Position numbers and translations under genes: made by a program. A DNA stretch of 64,000 nt from Candidatus Pantoea persica. Its GTDB lineage: Bacteria; Pseudomonadota; Gammaproteobacteria; Enterobacterales; Enterobacteriaceae. The stretch is from contig NZ_SMDS01000016.1 of assembly GCF_013753875.1 (NCBI RefSeq), positions 124,001-188,000 on the forward strand. The letters are read 5' to 3'. Below the pieces are notes generated by a model, which was not told where the DNA came from, did no database searches, and saw nothing but the letters and a program-made list of their open reading frames with translations. Shown here piece after piece: positions 10,844-20,430 of this stretch (within the stretch, counting starts at the first letter, position 1; each line of letters starts with the position of its first letter).

Positions 10844-11962
10844 ATGTCGATGGACGATAGTCCGCAAAAAAGAACGATCTGGACGCGTATCCACATCGAC
10901 CCGCTGTTTATGCTGGTCATCCTCGCACTCCTGACCTACAGCGCCATCGTGATCTGGAGTGCCAGCGGACAAGATCCGAGCATGATGGAGCGCAAAATCG
11001 GCCAGATAGCCATGGGCCTGGTTATGATGCTGGTGCTGGCGCAGGTTCCGCCACGCGTCTATGAAGGCTGGGCGCCCTACCTCTATATCGTCTGCGTGAT
11101 CCTGCTGATTGCGGTCGACGCCTTCGGCCATATCAGTAAAGGGGCGCAGCGCTGGCTCGATCTAGGCGTAGTGCGCTTTCAGCCCTCGGAGATCGCCAAA
11201 ATCGCCGTGCCGCTGATGGTGGCGCGCTTTATCAACCGCGACGTCTGTCCGCCGACGCTGAAAAACACCAGCATCGCGCTGATTCTGATCTTTGTGCCGA
11301 CGCTGCTGGTGGCGGCGCAGCCCGACCTCGGTACCTCGATTTTGATCGCCGCTTCAGGACTGTTTGTGCTGTTTCTGTCGGGCATGAGCTGGAAGCTGAT
11401 TGCCGTGGCAGTGCTGCTGGTGGCGGCCTTTATCCCGGTGCTGTGGTTCTTCCTGATGCACGACTACCAGCGCGACCGCGTCATTATGCTGCTCGATCCG
11501 GAAAGCGATCCGCTCGGCGCTGGCTACCACATTCTCCAGTCGAAAATCGCCATCGGCTCTGGCGGGCTGCGCGGCAAAGGCTGGCTGCACGGCACCCAGT
11601 CGCAGCTGGAGTTTTTGCCCGAGCGCCACACTGACTTTATTTTCGCCGTGCTGGCCGAGGAGCTGGGGCTAGTGGGCGTGCTGATCCTGCTGCTGCTCTA
11701 TCTGATGCTAATCCTGCGCGGCCTGATGATCGCCGCGCGTGCGCAGACCACCTTCGGACGCGTGATGGTGGGCGGATTAATGCTGATTTCGTTTGTTTAT
11801 GTTTTCGTTAATATCGGCATGGTAAGTGGTATCTTACCGGTGGTTGGCGTTCCCCTTCCGCTGGTCAGCTATGGCGGCTCGGCGTTAATCGTGCTTATGG
11901 CGGGATTTGGCATCGTGATGTCGATCCACACTCACAGAAAAATGTTATCTAAAAGCGTTTAA
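10844..11962 (+). CDS. mrdB: peptidoglycan glycosyltransferase RodA
   Basis: A 372-aa SEDS-family membrane protein (E. coli RodA 370 aa) with about ten transmembrane segments. It polymerises lipid II as the partner of MrdA in the elongasome. SEDS signatures are present: [34 protein letters not shown] and, near the end, [13 protein letters not shown]. The start lies three bases after the mrdA stop, indicating one transcription unit. No lesion is visible. Confidence 0.97.
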   Translation: MSMDDSPQKRTIWTRIHIDPLFMLVILALLTYSAIVIWSASGQDPSMMERKIGQIAMGLVMMLVLAQVPPRVYEGWAPYLYIVCVILLIAVDAFGHISKGAQRWLDLGVVRFQPSEIAKIAVPLMVARFINRDVCPPTLKNTSIALILIFVPTLLVAAQPDLGTSILIAASGLFVLFLSGMSWKLIAVAVLLVAAFIPVLWFFLMHDYQRDRVIMLLDPESDPLGAGYHILQSKIAIGSGGLRGKGWLHGTQSQLEFLPERHTDFIFAVLAEELGLVGVLILLLLYLMLILRGLMIAARAQTTFGRVMVGGLMLISFVYVFVNIGMVSGILPVVGVPLPLVSYGGSALIVLMAGFGIVMSIHTHRKMLSKSV

Positions 11963-11972
11963 GAGGCTGCAC

Positions 11973-12926
11973 ATGCGTAAGGAGTGGCTTAGCGTTGCTC
12001 TGGCATCTCTGGTTTTAGCTGCCTGTACCACACCGGAACCGCAAACTACCGCGCCGCCGCAACCGGCCTATAACGGCCCGGTGGTGGAGATTCCGGGCGT
12101 CGAACCGAAATATGAGCCTGTGAACCCCGGCACCAGCCAGAACAACAGCGCCAACGGCAAGACTTACCGCATCCGTCAAGGATCCCTCAAACTTCAGCGA
12201 AGTGGGCCTGGCCACTTGGTACGGCGACGAGGCGCAGGGCAAGCGCACCGCAACGGGCGAAAGCTACGATCCCGACGTGCTGAGCACGGCGCATCCGACG
12301 CTGCCGCTGCCCAGCTACGTGCGCGTCACCAACCTCGCGAACGGCCGGCAAATTGTGGTACGCGTTAACGATCGCGGCCCCTATACGCCAGGCCGCATCA
12401 TTGACCTGTCGCGCGCGGCGGGCGACCGCCTAATATCTCCAACAACACTCGCGTGCGTGTGGATTACATCAAGGTCGCGCCGGACGACACCCTTTCCGGG
12501 CCGGAGACCATCGGCACCACCGTGGCGAAGCAGAGCTATGCCCTGCCCGCGCGTCCCGATCTCGGCGGCAACAGCGTGATGAACGGTGCCAGCGCGCCCG
12601 CCGCCGTGCCGGCGCAGGACATTCGCGCCGTGGACAACAGCACGCTGCAAGGCAACGGCAACATGGGTGCGCCTGTGAGCAGCGCTGGCTTCCTCGGCGC
12701 GCCGCAGCCGCTGGCCAACGGCGTGCTGGAGGGCAGCGAGCCTGAGCCGCAGCCTGCCGCCGTTCCTGCCGCGCCGGTCGCTGCTCCAGCCGCCGCGCGC
12801 GCGCAGCAGCTGGCAACCAGCCTTGGACAGAAATATGACGTGCCAGGCAGCGCCGATGCCGCTGCGCTGCAGCAACGCCTGATCGCTAACGGCCAAGCGT
12901 CGTTTATCACCAGCGCGCGGCGCTAA
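11973..12926 (+). pseudogene. rlpA: septal-ring lytic transglycosylase RlpA, frameshifted and without SPOR domain
   Basis: An intact lipoprotein start (LVLAAC lipobox) leads to YEPVNPGTSQNN, then the frame breaks near 12170. The double-psi beta-barrel domain (VGLATWYGDEAQGKRTATGE to LSRAAGDRL) is in a second frame and the following linker (VRVDYIKVAPDDTLSGPET to GVLEGSEPEPQP) in a third. The C-terminal SPOR domain is mostly deleted: only short flanks such as ARAQQ and ALQQRL remain. E. coli RlpA has 362 aa. RlpA cleaves denuded glycans at the septum and is dispensable in E. coli. It lies between mrdB and dacA as usual. Confidence 0.9.
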
Positions 12927-13055
12927 GCTTTTTGCGCCGCGGGCCGGAAACCTCTGCTAACAACAGAGTGGCAAAGCAAGATGCCTGTAAAACATGCATT
13001 TGCTATCATGAGTCACTTTTTTAACCCTAACTTCACGGATGTTGTAGACCATAAC

Positions 13056-14267
13056 ATGAACACGCTGAAATCTTCTCGTTTTCTGAAACGCCTGACAGTG
13101 GGATCACTGATCGCCTTCTCGCTCAGCCAAGTAGCACTTGCTGATGACGTCAACCTCAAAACAATGATCCCGGGCGTGCATAACATCGATGCCGAAGCCT
13201 ATGTCCTGATCGACTATAACTCCGGCAAAGTGCTGGCGGAAAAGAACGCGGACGCGCGCCGCGATCCCGCCAGCCTGACCAAAATGATGACCAGCTACGT
13301 GATTGGCCAAGCGGTCAAAGCGGGCAAGATTCATCAGGATGACGTCGTGACCGTGGGTAAAGACGCCTGGGCGACCGGCAACCCGGTCTTCAAAGGCTCC
13401 TCGCTGATGTTCCTGAAGCCGGGCGATCGCGTACCGGTTTCTCAGCTGACGCGCGGCATCGTACTGCAGTCCGGCAACGACGCCTGCGTGGCGATGGCGG
13501 ATTCCGTCGCCGTCAGCCAGGACGCTTTTGTCGGCCTGATGAATAACTACGTCAAAGCGCTCGGCCTGCAGAATACCCACTTCCAGACGGTGCACGGCCT
13601 GGATGCTGAAGGCCAGTACAGCTCGGCGCGCGATATGGCGCTGATCGGCCAGGCGCTGATCCGCGACGTGCCGGACGAATACTCTGTTTATAAAGAGAAA
13701 GAGTTCACCTTTAACAATATCCGCCAGACCAACCGCAACGGTCTGCTGTGGGATACCAGCCTGAACGTCGACGGCATCAAAACCGGCCATACCGAAGCGG
13801 CGGGCTACAACATCGTCTCTTCCGCCACCGAAGGCCAGATGCGTCTGATTTCAGCGGTGCTGGGCGGCCGCACCTTCAAAGGACGAGAAGTCGAGAGCAA
13901 AAAGCTGCTGACCTGGGGCTTCCGCTTCTTTGAAACCGTCGCGCCGCTGAAGGCGGGCAAAGAGTTCGCCTCCGAGCCGGTCTGGTTCGGCAACAGCGAT
14001 CGCGTCCAGCTGGGCGTGGAAAAAGATGCCTACCTGACCATCCCGCGCGGCCGCATGAAGGATCTCAAGGCGAGCTACGTGCTGAACAACACCGAACTGC
14101 ACGCCCCGCAGCAGAAAAACCAAGTGGTGGGCAGCATCAATTTCCAGCTTGATGGCAAAACCATCGAGCAGCGTCCGCTGGTGGTGCTGAATGAAGTGCA
14201 AGAAGGCGGTTTCTTTAGCCGCATTATCGACTACATCAAGCTGATGTTCCACCACTGGTTCGGCTAA
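13056..14267 (+). CDS. dacA: D-alanyl-D-alanine carboxypeptidase PBP5
   Basis: An ATG at 13056 gives 403 aa, the E. coli length; an in-frame ATG at 12981 would add 25 non-conserved residues. A signal peptide ends VALA-DDVN. Catalytic SLTK has Ser at residue 73, followed by SGN ([13 protein letters not shown]) and KTG (GIKTGHT). The C-terminal amphipathic helix ([18 protein letters not shown]) anchors the protein to the inner-membrane outer face. It trims pentapeptides in peptidoglycan. Confidence 0.96.
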   Translation: MNTLKSSRFLKRLTVGSLIAFSLSQVALADDVNLKTMIPGVHNIDAEAYVLIDYNSGKVLAEKNADARRDPASLTKMMTSYVIGQAVKAGKIHQDDVVTVGKDAWATGNPVFKGSSLMFLKPGDRVPVSQLTRGIVLQSGNDACVAMADSVAVSQDAFVGLMNNYVKALGLQNTHFQTVHGLDAEGQYSSARDMALIGQALIRDVPDEYSVYKEKEFTFNNIRQTNRNGLLWDTSLNVDGIKTGHTEAAGYNIVSSATEGQMRLISAVLGGRTFKGREVESKKLLTWGFRFFETVAPLKAGKEFASEPVWFGNSDRVQLGVEKDAYLTIPRGRMKDLKASYVLNNTELHAPQQKNQVVGSINFQLDGKTIEQRPLVVLNEVQEGGFFSRIIDYIKLMFHHWFG

Positions 14268-14322
14268 CCGGCCCGGCGATTGAAAAGTCGCCACGCCGTC
14301 GCCATATCTACGCTATGGTAAT

Positions 14323-14351
14323 GCTCCCGCTTCGGCGGGAGCCTGTTTTTT
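14323..14351 (+). terminator. intrinsic terminator after dacA
   Basis: An 8-bp perfect stem (GCTCCCGC / GCGGGAGC) closes a stable TTCG tetraloop and is followed by CTGTTTTTTT. It lies 56 bases after the dacA stop and just ahead of ybeD. Confidence 0.88.
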
Positions 14352-14367
14352 ATGCACCGGAGTTAAT

Positions 14368-14631
14368 ATGAAAACCAAACTAAATGAACTGCTCAAATTC
14401 CCTACGCCTTTTACCTATAAAGTAATGGGTCTGGCGCAGCCGGAGCTGGTTGATCAAGTGGTTGAAGTGGTGCAACGCCATGTGCCAGGCGACTACTCGC
14501 CCGAAGTCAAGCCAAGCAGCAAAGGCAACTATCACTCGGTATCGATTACCATTAACGCCACACATATCGAACAGGTGGAAACCCTGTATGAAGAGCTGGG
14601 CAATATCGATATCGTGTGCATAGTGCTGTAA
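14368..14631 (+). CDS. ybeD: YbeD, DUF493 family protein
   Basis: An 87-aa small alpha/beta protein of the YbeD/DUF493 family, the same length as E. coli. It matches through [21 protein letters not shown] and [22 protein letters not shown] good GGAGTT ribosome site precedes the ATG. YbeD is found next to lipB in enterobacteria, but its biochemical role is not established. An ACT-like fold suggests a regulatory or binding function. It appears intact. Confidence 0.93.
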   Translation: MKTKLNELLKFPTPFTYKVMGLAQPELVDQVVEVVQRHVPGDYSPEVKPSSKGNYHSVSITINATHIEQVETLYEELGNIDIVCIVL

Positions 14632-14711
14632 GTGCCGGCGTAGACAAAGGATATTGGTCTTACCCTTTGCCGACGTTATACTCAGCCTTTCCCTCTAACC
14701 GGACCGCCGTT

Positions 14712-15371
14712 TTGTCAGCAGATACGCTTCTTATCCGCCAGCTCGGCCAGCACGACTGGCAACTCGTCTCCGATGCCATGCATCACTACACCGAACGCCG
14801 TGACAGCGACAGCCGCGACGAAGTCTGGCTGGTAGAGCATCACGCCGTTTTCACCCAGGGTCAGGCAGGCAAAGCAGAGCATCTGCTGATGCCCGGCGAT
14901 ATTCCTGTCGTGCAGAGCGATCGCGGCGGCCAGGTAACCTATCACGGTCCGGGCCAGCAGGTGATGTATGTGCTGATTGACGTGAAGCGCCGCAAGATCG
15001 GCGTGCGCCAGCTGGTGACGGCGCTGGAAGATACGGTGATCGCCACGCTGGCCCATTTTGGCGTCGAGGCGCGCGCGCGTCCCGATACACCGGGCGTCTA
15101 TGTCGGCGACGAGAAGATCTGCTCGCTTGGCCTGCGCATCTGCAAAGGCTGCTCGTTTCATGGCCTAGCGCTGAACGTGGCGATGGATCTTACTCCGTTT
15201 TTGCGCATCAATCCCTGCGGCTATGCTGGTATGCGCATGACGCAGCTGAGCGCCTTTCAGCCTGGCGTCAGCCTGGCGGACGTGCAGCCGCTGCTGGTTA
15301 ATGCCTTCGCGCGCCAGCTCGGCTTCGATAAGGTGGAGTGGCTGGCGGCCGAAACGCTATCGCTGCCTTAA
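14712..15371 (+). CDS. lipB: octanoyltransferase LipB
   Basis: LipB transfers octanoate from acyl carrier protein to lipoyl domains. The start is taken as TTG 14712, giving 219 aa and the conserved N-terminus [12 protein letters not shown]; upstream in-frame starts would add residues unrelated to the family. Motifs are [15 protein letters not shown], the catalytic region with Lys in [11 protein letters not shown], and Cys in [10 protein letters not shown]. The ribosome site is weak. It works with lipA 170 bases downstream. Confidence 0.93.
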   Translation: MSADTLLIRQLGQHDWQLVSDAMHHYTERRDSDSRDEVWLVEHHAVFTQGQAGKAEHLLMPGDIPVVQSDRGGQVTYHGPGQQVMYVLIDVKRRKIGVRQLVTALEDTVIATLAHFGVEARARPDTPGVYVGDEKICSLGLRICKGCSFHGLALNVAMDLTPFLRINPCGYAGMRMTQLSAFQPGVSLADVQPLLVNAFARQLGFDKVEWLAAETLSLP

Positions 15372-15540
15372 CCGCACATGCGAATTTACAAAATTGTAAC
15401 TTTTACTGCCGCTTGGCGGCTGCTTCTGCCAGGCAGAACTGATATAATTTTTGAAGTTTTATCAAATAAAGTTGAAAGCTTTACCGCTGGCCTGAAGGCG
15501 AAAGCTCTCGCCACGCAATCCGACCGGAACCTGCAGACTT

Positions 15541-16506
15541 ATGAGTAAACCAATTCAGATGGAACGCGGCGTCAAATATCGTGACGCGGATAAAATGGCG
15601 CTCATCCCGGTGAAAACCGTTGTGACCGAACGCCAGGAACTGCTACGCAAGCCCGAATGGATGAAAATCAAGATGCTTGCGGATTCCAGCCGAATCCAGG
15701 GTATCAAGGCGGCGATGCGTAAAAACGGCCTGCACTCCGTCTGCGAAGAGGCATCCTGCCCTAACCTAGCAGAATGCTTTAACCACGGCACCGTTACCTT
15801 TATGATCCTCGGCGCCATCTGCACCCGCCGCTGTCCTTTCTGCGACGTGGCGCACGGCCGCCCCAACGCGCCGGACGCCAACGAGCCGCTGAAGCTGGCC
15901 CAGACCGTCGCCGATATGGCGCTGCGCTACGTAGTAATCACTTCGGTTGACCGTGACGATCTGCGCGACGGCGGTGCACAGCACTTTGCTGACTGCATCA
16001 GCGCTATCCGCGAGAAAAACCCGACCATCAAGATTGAAACGCTGGTGCCCGACTTCCGCGGCCGTATGGATCGCGCGCTGGAAATTCTTGTCGCCACGCC
16101 GCCGGACGTGTTCAACCACAACCTGGAAAACGTGCCGCGCGTCTATCGTCAGGTGCGTCCGGGCGCCAACTATGAGTGGTCGCTGAAGCTGCTGGAGCGC
16201 TTCAAAGAGGCGCATCCGCATATCCCGACCAAATCGGGCCTGATGGTAGGCCTGGGCGAAACCAACGCGGAAATTATCGAAGTGATGCGCGATCTACGTC
16301 GTCACGGTGTTACTATGCTGACGCTGGGCCAGTATCTGCAGCCGAGCTGTCATCATCTGCCCGTACAGCGCTACGTCAGCCCTACCGAATTCGATGAGAT
16401 AAAAGAAGAGGCGCTGGCGATGGGCTTTACCCACGCCGCGTGCGGCCCGTTTGTTCGCTCCTCCTATCACGCCGATATGCAGGCGAAAGGACTGGAAGTC
16501 AAATAA
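15541..16506 (+). CDS. lipA: lipoyl synthase
   Basis: A 321-aa radical SAM enzyme of E. coli length that inserts two sulfurs into protein-bound octanoate. The auxiliary cluster motif [12 protein letters not shown] and the radical SAM motif CTRRCPFC are both complete. The C-terminal RSSYHA region that completes the auxiliary cluster is also present. The gene is separate from lipB and closed by a strong terminator. With lipB it gives a complete endogenous lipoylation route. Confidence 0.97.
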   Translation: MSKPIQMERGVKYRDADKMALIPVKTVVTERQELLRKPEWMKIKMLADSSRIQGIKAAMRKNGLHSVCEEASCPNLAECFNHGTVTFMILGAICTRRCPFCDVAHGRPNAPDANEPLKLAQTVADMALRYVVITSVDRDDLRDGGAQHFADCISAIREKNPTIKIETLVPDFRGRMDRALEILVATPPDVFNHNLENVPRVYRQVRPGANYEWSLKLLERFKEAHPHIPTKSGLMVGLGETNAEIIEVMRDLRRHGVTMLTLGQYLQPSCHHLPVQRYVSPTEFDEIKEEALAMGFTHAACGPFVRSSYHADMQAKGLEVK

Positions 16507-16522
16507 GCCAGCCGCAGGCAAT

Positions 16523-16554
16523 AAAAAACCAGACGCTAACAGTCTGTTTTTTTT
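16523..16554 (+). terminator. bidirectional terminator between lipA and tatE
   Basis: The stem CAGAC / GTCTG with a 7-base loop is flanked by A6 on the left and T8 on the right, so it can act on both strands. It separates convergent lipA (+) and tatE (-). Confidence 0.85.
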
Positions 16555-16596
16555 ATGTCTGCGAGAAACAAATGGTTATATCTGCTCGCTGGCGAA

Positions 16597-16803
16597 TTAC
16601 TCTTTATGCGTGACGCGTTCTGCCGGAAATTCTTCAGCCGTCGTTTGGGTTGCAGTGGGTTTTTCATCTTTCATGGCTTTTTTGAAGCCTTTGATTGCGG
16701 AGCCCTGATCGCAACCTAGTGAACGTAACTTATTGTTGGTGCCCAAAAGCAGTATTATGAGCGCACCGATGATCGGCAGTTTGACAATACTGATACCTTC
16801 CAC
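16597..16803 (-). CDS. tatE: Sec-independent translocase protein TatE
   Basis: A 68-aa protein with one N-terminal transmembrane helix ([16 protein letters not shown]) and an amphipathic helix ending in [11 protein letters not shown], as in E. coli TatE (67 aa). TatE is an accessory TatA-type pore component of the twin-arginine system. The start is GTG at 16803. Compared with E. coli, the hinge reads [17 protein letters not shown] in place of GTKKLRTLGGDLGAAI, with one extra residue and unusual Cys and Gln. The open frame may therefore be slightly degenerate. The position between lipA and cspE is conserved. Confidence 0.78.
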   Translation of the reverse strand: MEGISIVKLPIIGALIILLLGTNNKLRSLGCDQGSAIKGFKKAMKDEKPTATQTTAEEFPAERVTHKE

Positions 16804-17098
16804 ACTTTACCTTTCAACCTCAGCGAAATCAGCCAGCAGCGCGCTGAGCTCAAAGCTGTCTTTCGCATGTGCCTGACGTATGTTCATCCTGCCTCTTTCA
16901 AAGAAGATAGTGCTGCCGCTCTATTATATAGAGTCGGCAGGAAAAAAGTTGCAAGTAAGGTTTGTTATAATATTGTTACGTGGTTTTATGTGACTGGCGC
17001 CGCAGATCCTGTGCTGACATCAATCTGTCACGTCAGATTCAGGCGGCGTTAATCTTTTACTGCGAAACCGAGGGTCGAGCTTTAGCCGGAGAGACCAA

Positions 17099-17201
17099 AT
17101 GAAAATGATGATACCGCGCAGCATGGGATGAGGCTGTGGCGTTGATCGTGGCGCTGGGCAGCGTCATAGGTGGGTTTTATTACAGCTTTTTCCAGCCATA
17201 A
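17099..17201 (+). pseudogene. possible small membrane protein gene, frameshifted
   Basis: An ATG at 17099 with GGAG upstream encodes MKMMIPRSMG and then stops. One base out of frame, the text continues DEAVALIVALGSVIGGFYYSFFQP to TAA at 17199-17201, a plausible single membrane span. The total length is one base away from a multiple of three, consistent with a one-base deletion. I do not recognise the family, and it could be chance. It sits in the 300-base gap between tatE and cspE, which otherwise holds nothing I can name. Confidence 0.25.
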
Positions 17202-17226
17202 AAAACCCGCCATGCGGCGGGTTTTT
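17201..17226 (-). terminator. terminator of cspE
   Basis: A 6-bp stem CCCGCC / GGCGGG with ATGC loop is flanked by A5 and T5, so it works in both directions. It lies 19 bases beyond the cspE stop. Confidence 0.88.
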
Positions 17227-17244
17227 GAAATTCTGACTATTAAC

Positions 17245-17454
17245 TTACGGGCTGATAACGTTAGCAGCAGATGGGCCTTTGGCGCCTTCGGTGATTTCAA
17301 ACTCAACGCGCTGACCTTCAGCCAGAGTTTTGAAGCCATTGATCTGGATAGCAGAGAAGTGTACGAACACGTCTTTGCTGCCATCTTCTGGAGTAATGAA
17401 ACCGAATCCTTTAGATTCATTAAACCACTTAACGTTGCCTTTAATCTTGGACAT
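17245..17454 (-). CDS. cspE: cold shock-like protein CspE
   Basis: A 69-aa single cold-shock domain with RNP1 (KGFGFITP) and RNP2 (VFVHFSAI), nearly identical to E. coli CspE. It binds single-stranded RNA and DNA and acts as an RNA chaperone and antiterminator. An AAAGG site lies upstream of the ATG. The location between tatE and pagP is conserved. Intact. Confidence 0.96.
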   Translation of the reverse strand: MSKIKGNVKWFNESKGFGFITPEDGSKDVFVHFSAIQINGFKTLAEGQRVEFEITEGAKGPSAANVISP

Positions 17455-17605
17455 CTATATATACCTTTATATGAAAAACGGACACTAAGACAGTGTCGGC
17501 ATCTAGTACAGCAATTACGGTGACATTTGTCCAGCGAAGATTGATGAAAAAGTGATAAATCTCGCTTTTTTTATCATTGCCCCCGTTTGCTAGCGTCTCT
17601 GCGCG

Positions 17606-18255
17606 CTAGAACTGAAGTCGCAGCCAAGCGAAATAGACGTTGCCGTTGTTGTAAGTCCCTGGAATATAAGTCATCTGGAAGTTAACCGGCCCATATCCCG
17701 CCGAGCCAAGCGGCAAAATGGCCGGTACGGGAATGTATTTCCAGTTATGCCGCGCCGTGACGCCTGCGGTATAGCCGGCGCCCAAATGAAAGCGTTGATC
17801 GCGCAAGGGTCGCCAGGTCGCCTCCCAGCCGTAGCAAACGGCTCCCACTTGTTATACGAATCCTTGAACGAACGCCATCAGATAGAGGCCGTGCCAATTG
17901 CCCTTCACGTCATAGCGCGACACGCCGCCGCCTGCGCTCCACGGTCGCTCGTTGTAGAGGTTGATATGATATTCATCGCTAGGTCCAGCGATTATGCCAG
18001 GTAATGGCGGGCAGATAGAGATCTGCGGTTTTGCGGCTCTTCCCAAGTTTGCTGCACGTTGTGGGGAAAGCTGTTCCAGCCGCTCTGGATGCTTTGCGTA
18101 ACGGTCACTGCCTGGTCACTGCCTGAACGGAGAAAGAGAGAATAAGCGCGGAGCCTCGCGCTGGTGAGGGTGCTCACTGTATAGCGGTTCACAACTGTTT
18201 CCTGTACAGGCACGTCCGGTTGACCCGCTCTCCTCGTTGCGGTCGTGTGCGTCAT
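17606..18255 (-). pseudogene. pagP: lipid A palmitoyltransferase PagP, several frameshifts
   Basis: The C-terminal part [33 protein letters not shown] to FAWLRLQF is clearly PagP. The middle ([28 protein letters not shown]) and the N-terminal part ([19 protein letters not shown]) follow upstream in other frames. At least three indels break the outer-membrane beta-barrel. PagP adds palmitate to lipid A under PhoP/PhoQ control and helps resist host cationic peptides. The N-terminal boundary is approximate because the signal peptide region is unclear. The stop TAG at 17606 is probably the native one. Confidence 0.88.
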
Positions 18256-18555
18256 GGGTTAATAAAAATCCTATGTCACATGCATCATTATGCGCAGCGT
18301 AAATAAAACCGCGGCGAAACGAAGTGGAAAAAGTGGGCTGGTCGAGGCAGCACAGGCGATAAAAGCCCCAGCGGCGCTGCGCCGCGCGGGTGAAAAACCT
18401 TCTCACTAGAAGAAACAATAACCTGCTGAAATAAATAAAAAACAACCACCATACCCAAAAGATAACGCGCATTAATTGTTTAGGATTTTTGATAAATCTT
18501 ATGGGGATGTTTGTTAGAATAGTAGCTGTTCGTTTCGGGCAAGGAGAGCATACAC
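18256..18555. other. intergenic stretch without recognisable gene
   Basis: This AT-rich stretch between the pagP remnant and the small zinc-ribbon gene shows no conserved protein in any frame. Open frames on the minus strand here have no recognisable similarity and low-quality composition. Promoters for the downstream gene may lie near 18500-18550. Confidence 0.5.
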
Positions 18556-18760
18556 ATGGAAAATTCGCTGTACCACCTGCGGCAGCGCAAAGTTTACGTT
18601 TACCCATAAACCTTCATCAGACGCCGACTTTCATGACGCACGATGCGGTAACTGCAACAAGCGCCTGACTGCACAGGATCTGCTGCTAAATTCGCCGCTG
18701 GATCCGATTACGCGCTGTCTGGTTTCACGCGTGAAGAGAGATACGAATAAGGGCACCTGA
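18556..18760 (+). pseudogene. small zinc-ribbon protein, frameshifted at start
   Basis: An ATG at 18556 follows GGAG and begins MENSL. Removing the frame break in the A-run gives a sensible protein: MEKIRCTTCGSAKFTFTHK, then DARCGNCNKRLTAQDLLL and a C-terminal RVKRDTNKGT ending TGA 18758-18760. Two CxxC pairs predict a zinc ribbon of about 67 residues. I do not recognise the family. A one-base loss in the A-run (GAAAATT where GAAAAATT fits) would explain the defect. A hairpin with GGGCACCT / AGGTGCCC arms overlaps the end and could be a terminator. Confidence 0.5.
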
Positions 18761-18778
18761 GAGGTGCCCCCTCTGACG

Positions 18779-18862
18779 TTAGAAAATTAACTTAAATACT
18801 CCTGTCAGCGTCAGTAAACCTACGATGAAAATGATGGCGATAATCCACAAAATTATTTTCAT
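18779..18862 (-). CDS. 27-residue hydrophobic membrane peptide
   Basis: ATG 18862 is preceded by an AAGGAT ribosome site. The peptide is MKIILWIIAIIFIVGLLTLT-GVFKLIF, almost a single membrane helix, stopping at TAA 18779. Length and composition resemble the short lmo0937-type or other enterobacterial small membrane proteins, but I cannot assign a family with certainty. It sits between two small decayed genes. It is likely a real small protein because of the Shine-Dalgarno sequence and uninterrupted hydrophobic frame. Confidence 0.5.
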   Translation of the reverse strand: MKIILWIIAIIFIVGLLTLTGVFKLIF

Positions 18863-19105
18863 ATCCTTGTTTCTCTGCCAGAAAAAAACGTTTCAGGATA
18901 AGAGCATAGCTTATCGCTGCGTTTTTGCCGCGCCGGATGCGCCGCGCCCGGTTAGTTCCTTTCCTGAGCAAGACGCGAGACGGGTTGCAGTTGTTGATTT
19001 TTAACCACATCGCGATTCGTTACCACTCTTCTTTGGCACTAAACTTCTAGTAGCAAAGGCAGGCCTCTGCGTTAACCTACGTAAGACGAGTAACAAGGAG
19101 ACATT

Positions 19106-19347
19106 ATGAGCACGATAAATACCAGTATAGGACGCTATAGCCTCAAAGCAAAAAACGCGGGCGATCACATCAAGGGAGCATTCGCTATCAACGATAAAGG
19201 CGGCCAGCTCACCCTGCAGGAGTTTGAAGAGCACGACCTTATGATGTCGTCAACAACATGATCTATCCCGTAACCGGGGGTAATCGCGAAATCACGCTCG
19301 CGCTGCGCGAACAGATGGTCAAAGCCGGCTTCGAACAGCCGCATTAA
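19106..19347 (+). pseudogene. small protein of unknown function, frameshifted
   Basis: ATG 19106 follows AAGGAG. MSTINTSIGRYSLKAKNAG and LTLQEFEEHDL is one frame; the continuation DVVNNMIYPVTGGNREITLALREQM to GFEQPH (TAA 19345-19347) is in another. The distance from start to stop is one base short of a multiple of three, so a single-base loss near 19233 explains it. Intact, it would have been about 80 residues. I do not recognise the family. Confidence 0.5.
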
Positions 19348-19450
19348 CCTCCGCACCGAGCCATGCTGTGGCCCGTCTCTCAAGAGGCTTGCCGTTAACC
19401 CTTTTTGGTCGCAGGATGCAATGTACCCTAAAAAAAATGAGAAAAGCACG

Positions 19451-20430
19451 GTGAGTCAACTCTATCGAATCAATGCGGCGCGTCTGCATCAGTTTGTTCA
19501 GGCGATCTGGCTGCACGCCGGCAGCAAAGCTGACTGGGCACGGCTGGTGGCCAATCATCTGGTGGCGGCGAACCTAGCCGGCCACGATTCTCACGGCGTC
19601 AGCATGATCCCAAGCTATATGGCCTCGTTGCAGCAGGGGCATCTGCAGCTCAACCAGCGCCCGGTGCTGGAAAAGGACGCCGGCGCGGTGCTGACCTTTT
19701 ACGCGCACGCCGGGTTCGGTCAGGTGGCGGTTTGGGAAGCTATGCAGTAGGGCATCGCACGAGTGCGGCAGACAGGCATCGCTGCGGTCGGCCTGCACCA
19801 CTCTCACCATATCCGCCACTGGGCCGAGCAGTGCGCGGCGGCGGGGTTTATCTCTTTCCACTTCGTTAACGTGATGGACGACCCGATGGTAGCGCCCTTT
19901 GGCGGCAGCGATCGCCGCTTCGGCACCAACCCCCTTCTGCACGATTTTCCCGCGTCGCGGCAGCAAGCCGCTGCTGCTCGATTTCGCCACCAGCGGCATC
20001 GACTTCGGCAAAACCCGCGTCGCCTGGAACAAGGGCGTAACGGTGCCGCCGGGCTATCTGAGCAATGATCAGGGTCAGCCCAGCTTCGATCCCGCCGTCA
20101 TGCATCAACTGCCCTACGGCTCGCTGCTGCCCTTTGGTCTGCATAAGGGCTATGCCGCTGGCGACGATATGCGAAATCCTCGGCGGCGCGCTCTCCGGCG
20201 GCCGCACCACTCATAAGGAGACGCTGCAGACCAGCCATGACGCGATCTATAACTGCATGACCACCATAATCCTTGATCCTGACGCGTTCAAATGCGCCAA
20301 GCATGCAGGAGGAAGCGGAGGCGTTTCTCGCCTGGGTCAAATGTTCGCCGCAGAGCGGCAGCGAGCCGATACAGGTGCCCGGGGAGTGGGAAGAGACAAA
20401 TCGCGCCGAGCGCGACGGCCGAGCGCAATG
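19451..20430 (+). pseudogene. hcxB: hydroxycarboxylate dehydrogenase B (YbiC, Ldh2 family), degraded
   Basis: Starting at GTG 19451, pieces in several frames follow E. coli HcxB: FVQAIWLHAGSKADWARLVANHL, LAGHDSHGVSMIPSYM, then TAG at 19748-19750 in place of a likely Gln, GIAAVGLHHSHHI, PLLLDFATSGIDFGKTRVAWNKGV, CEILGGALSGGRTTHKETLQTS and PGEWEETNRAER. The family uses NAD(P)H to reduce 2-oxo acids. Lesions include the stop, at least three indels, and loss of the last residues where a deletion joins the gene to the 3' end of convergent gntT. Confidence 0.85.

Noticed and set aside
10200..10844. Long minus-strand frame opposite mrdA, and similar frames opposite leuS, dnaX and htpG
   Set aside because: They are shadows caused by GC-rich codon use in conserved genes. 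None has recognisable similarity.
18116..18607. Minus-strand reading frame of about 160 codons upstream of pagP
   Set aside because: It overlaps the pagP N-terminal remnant and the zinc-ribbon gene, has Arg/Phe-rich low-quality composition and no ribosome site.
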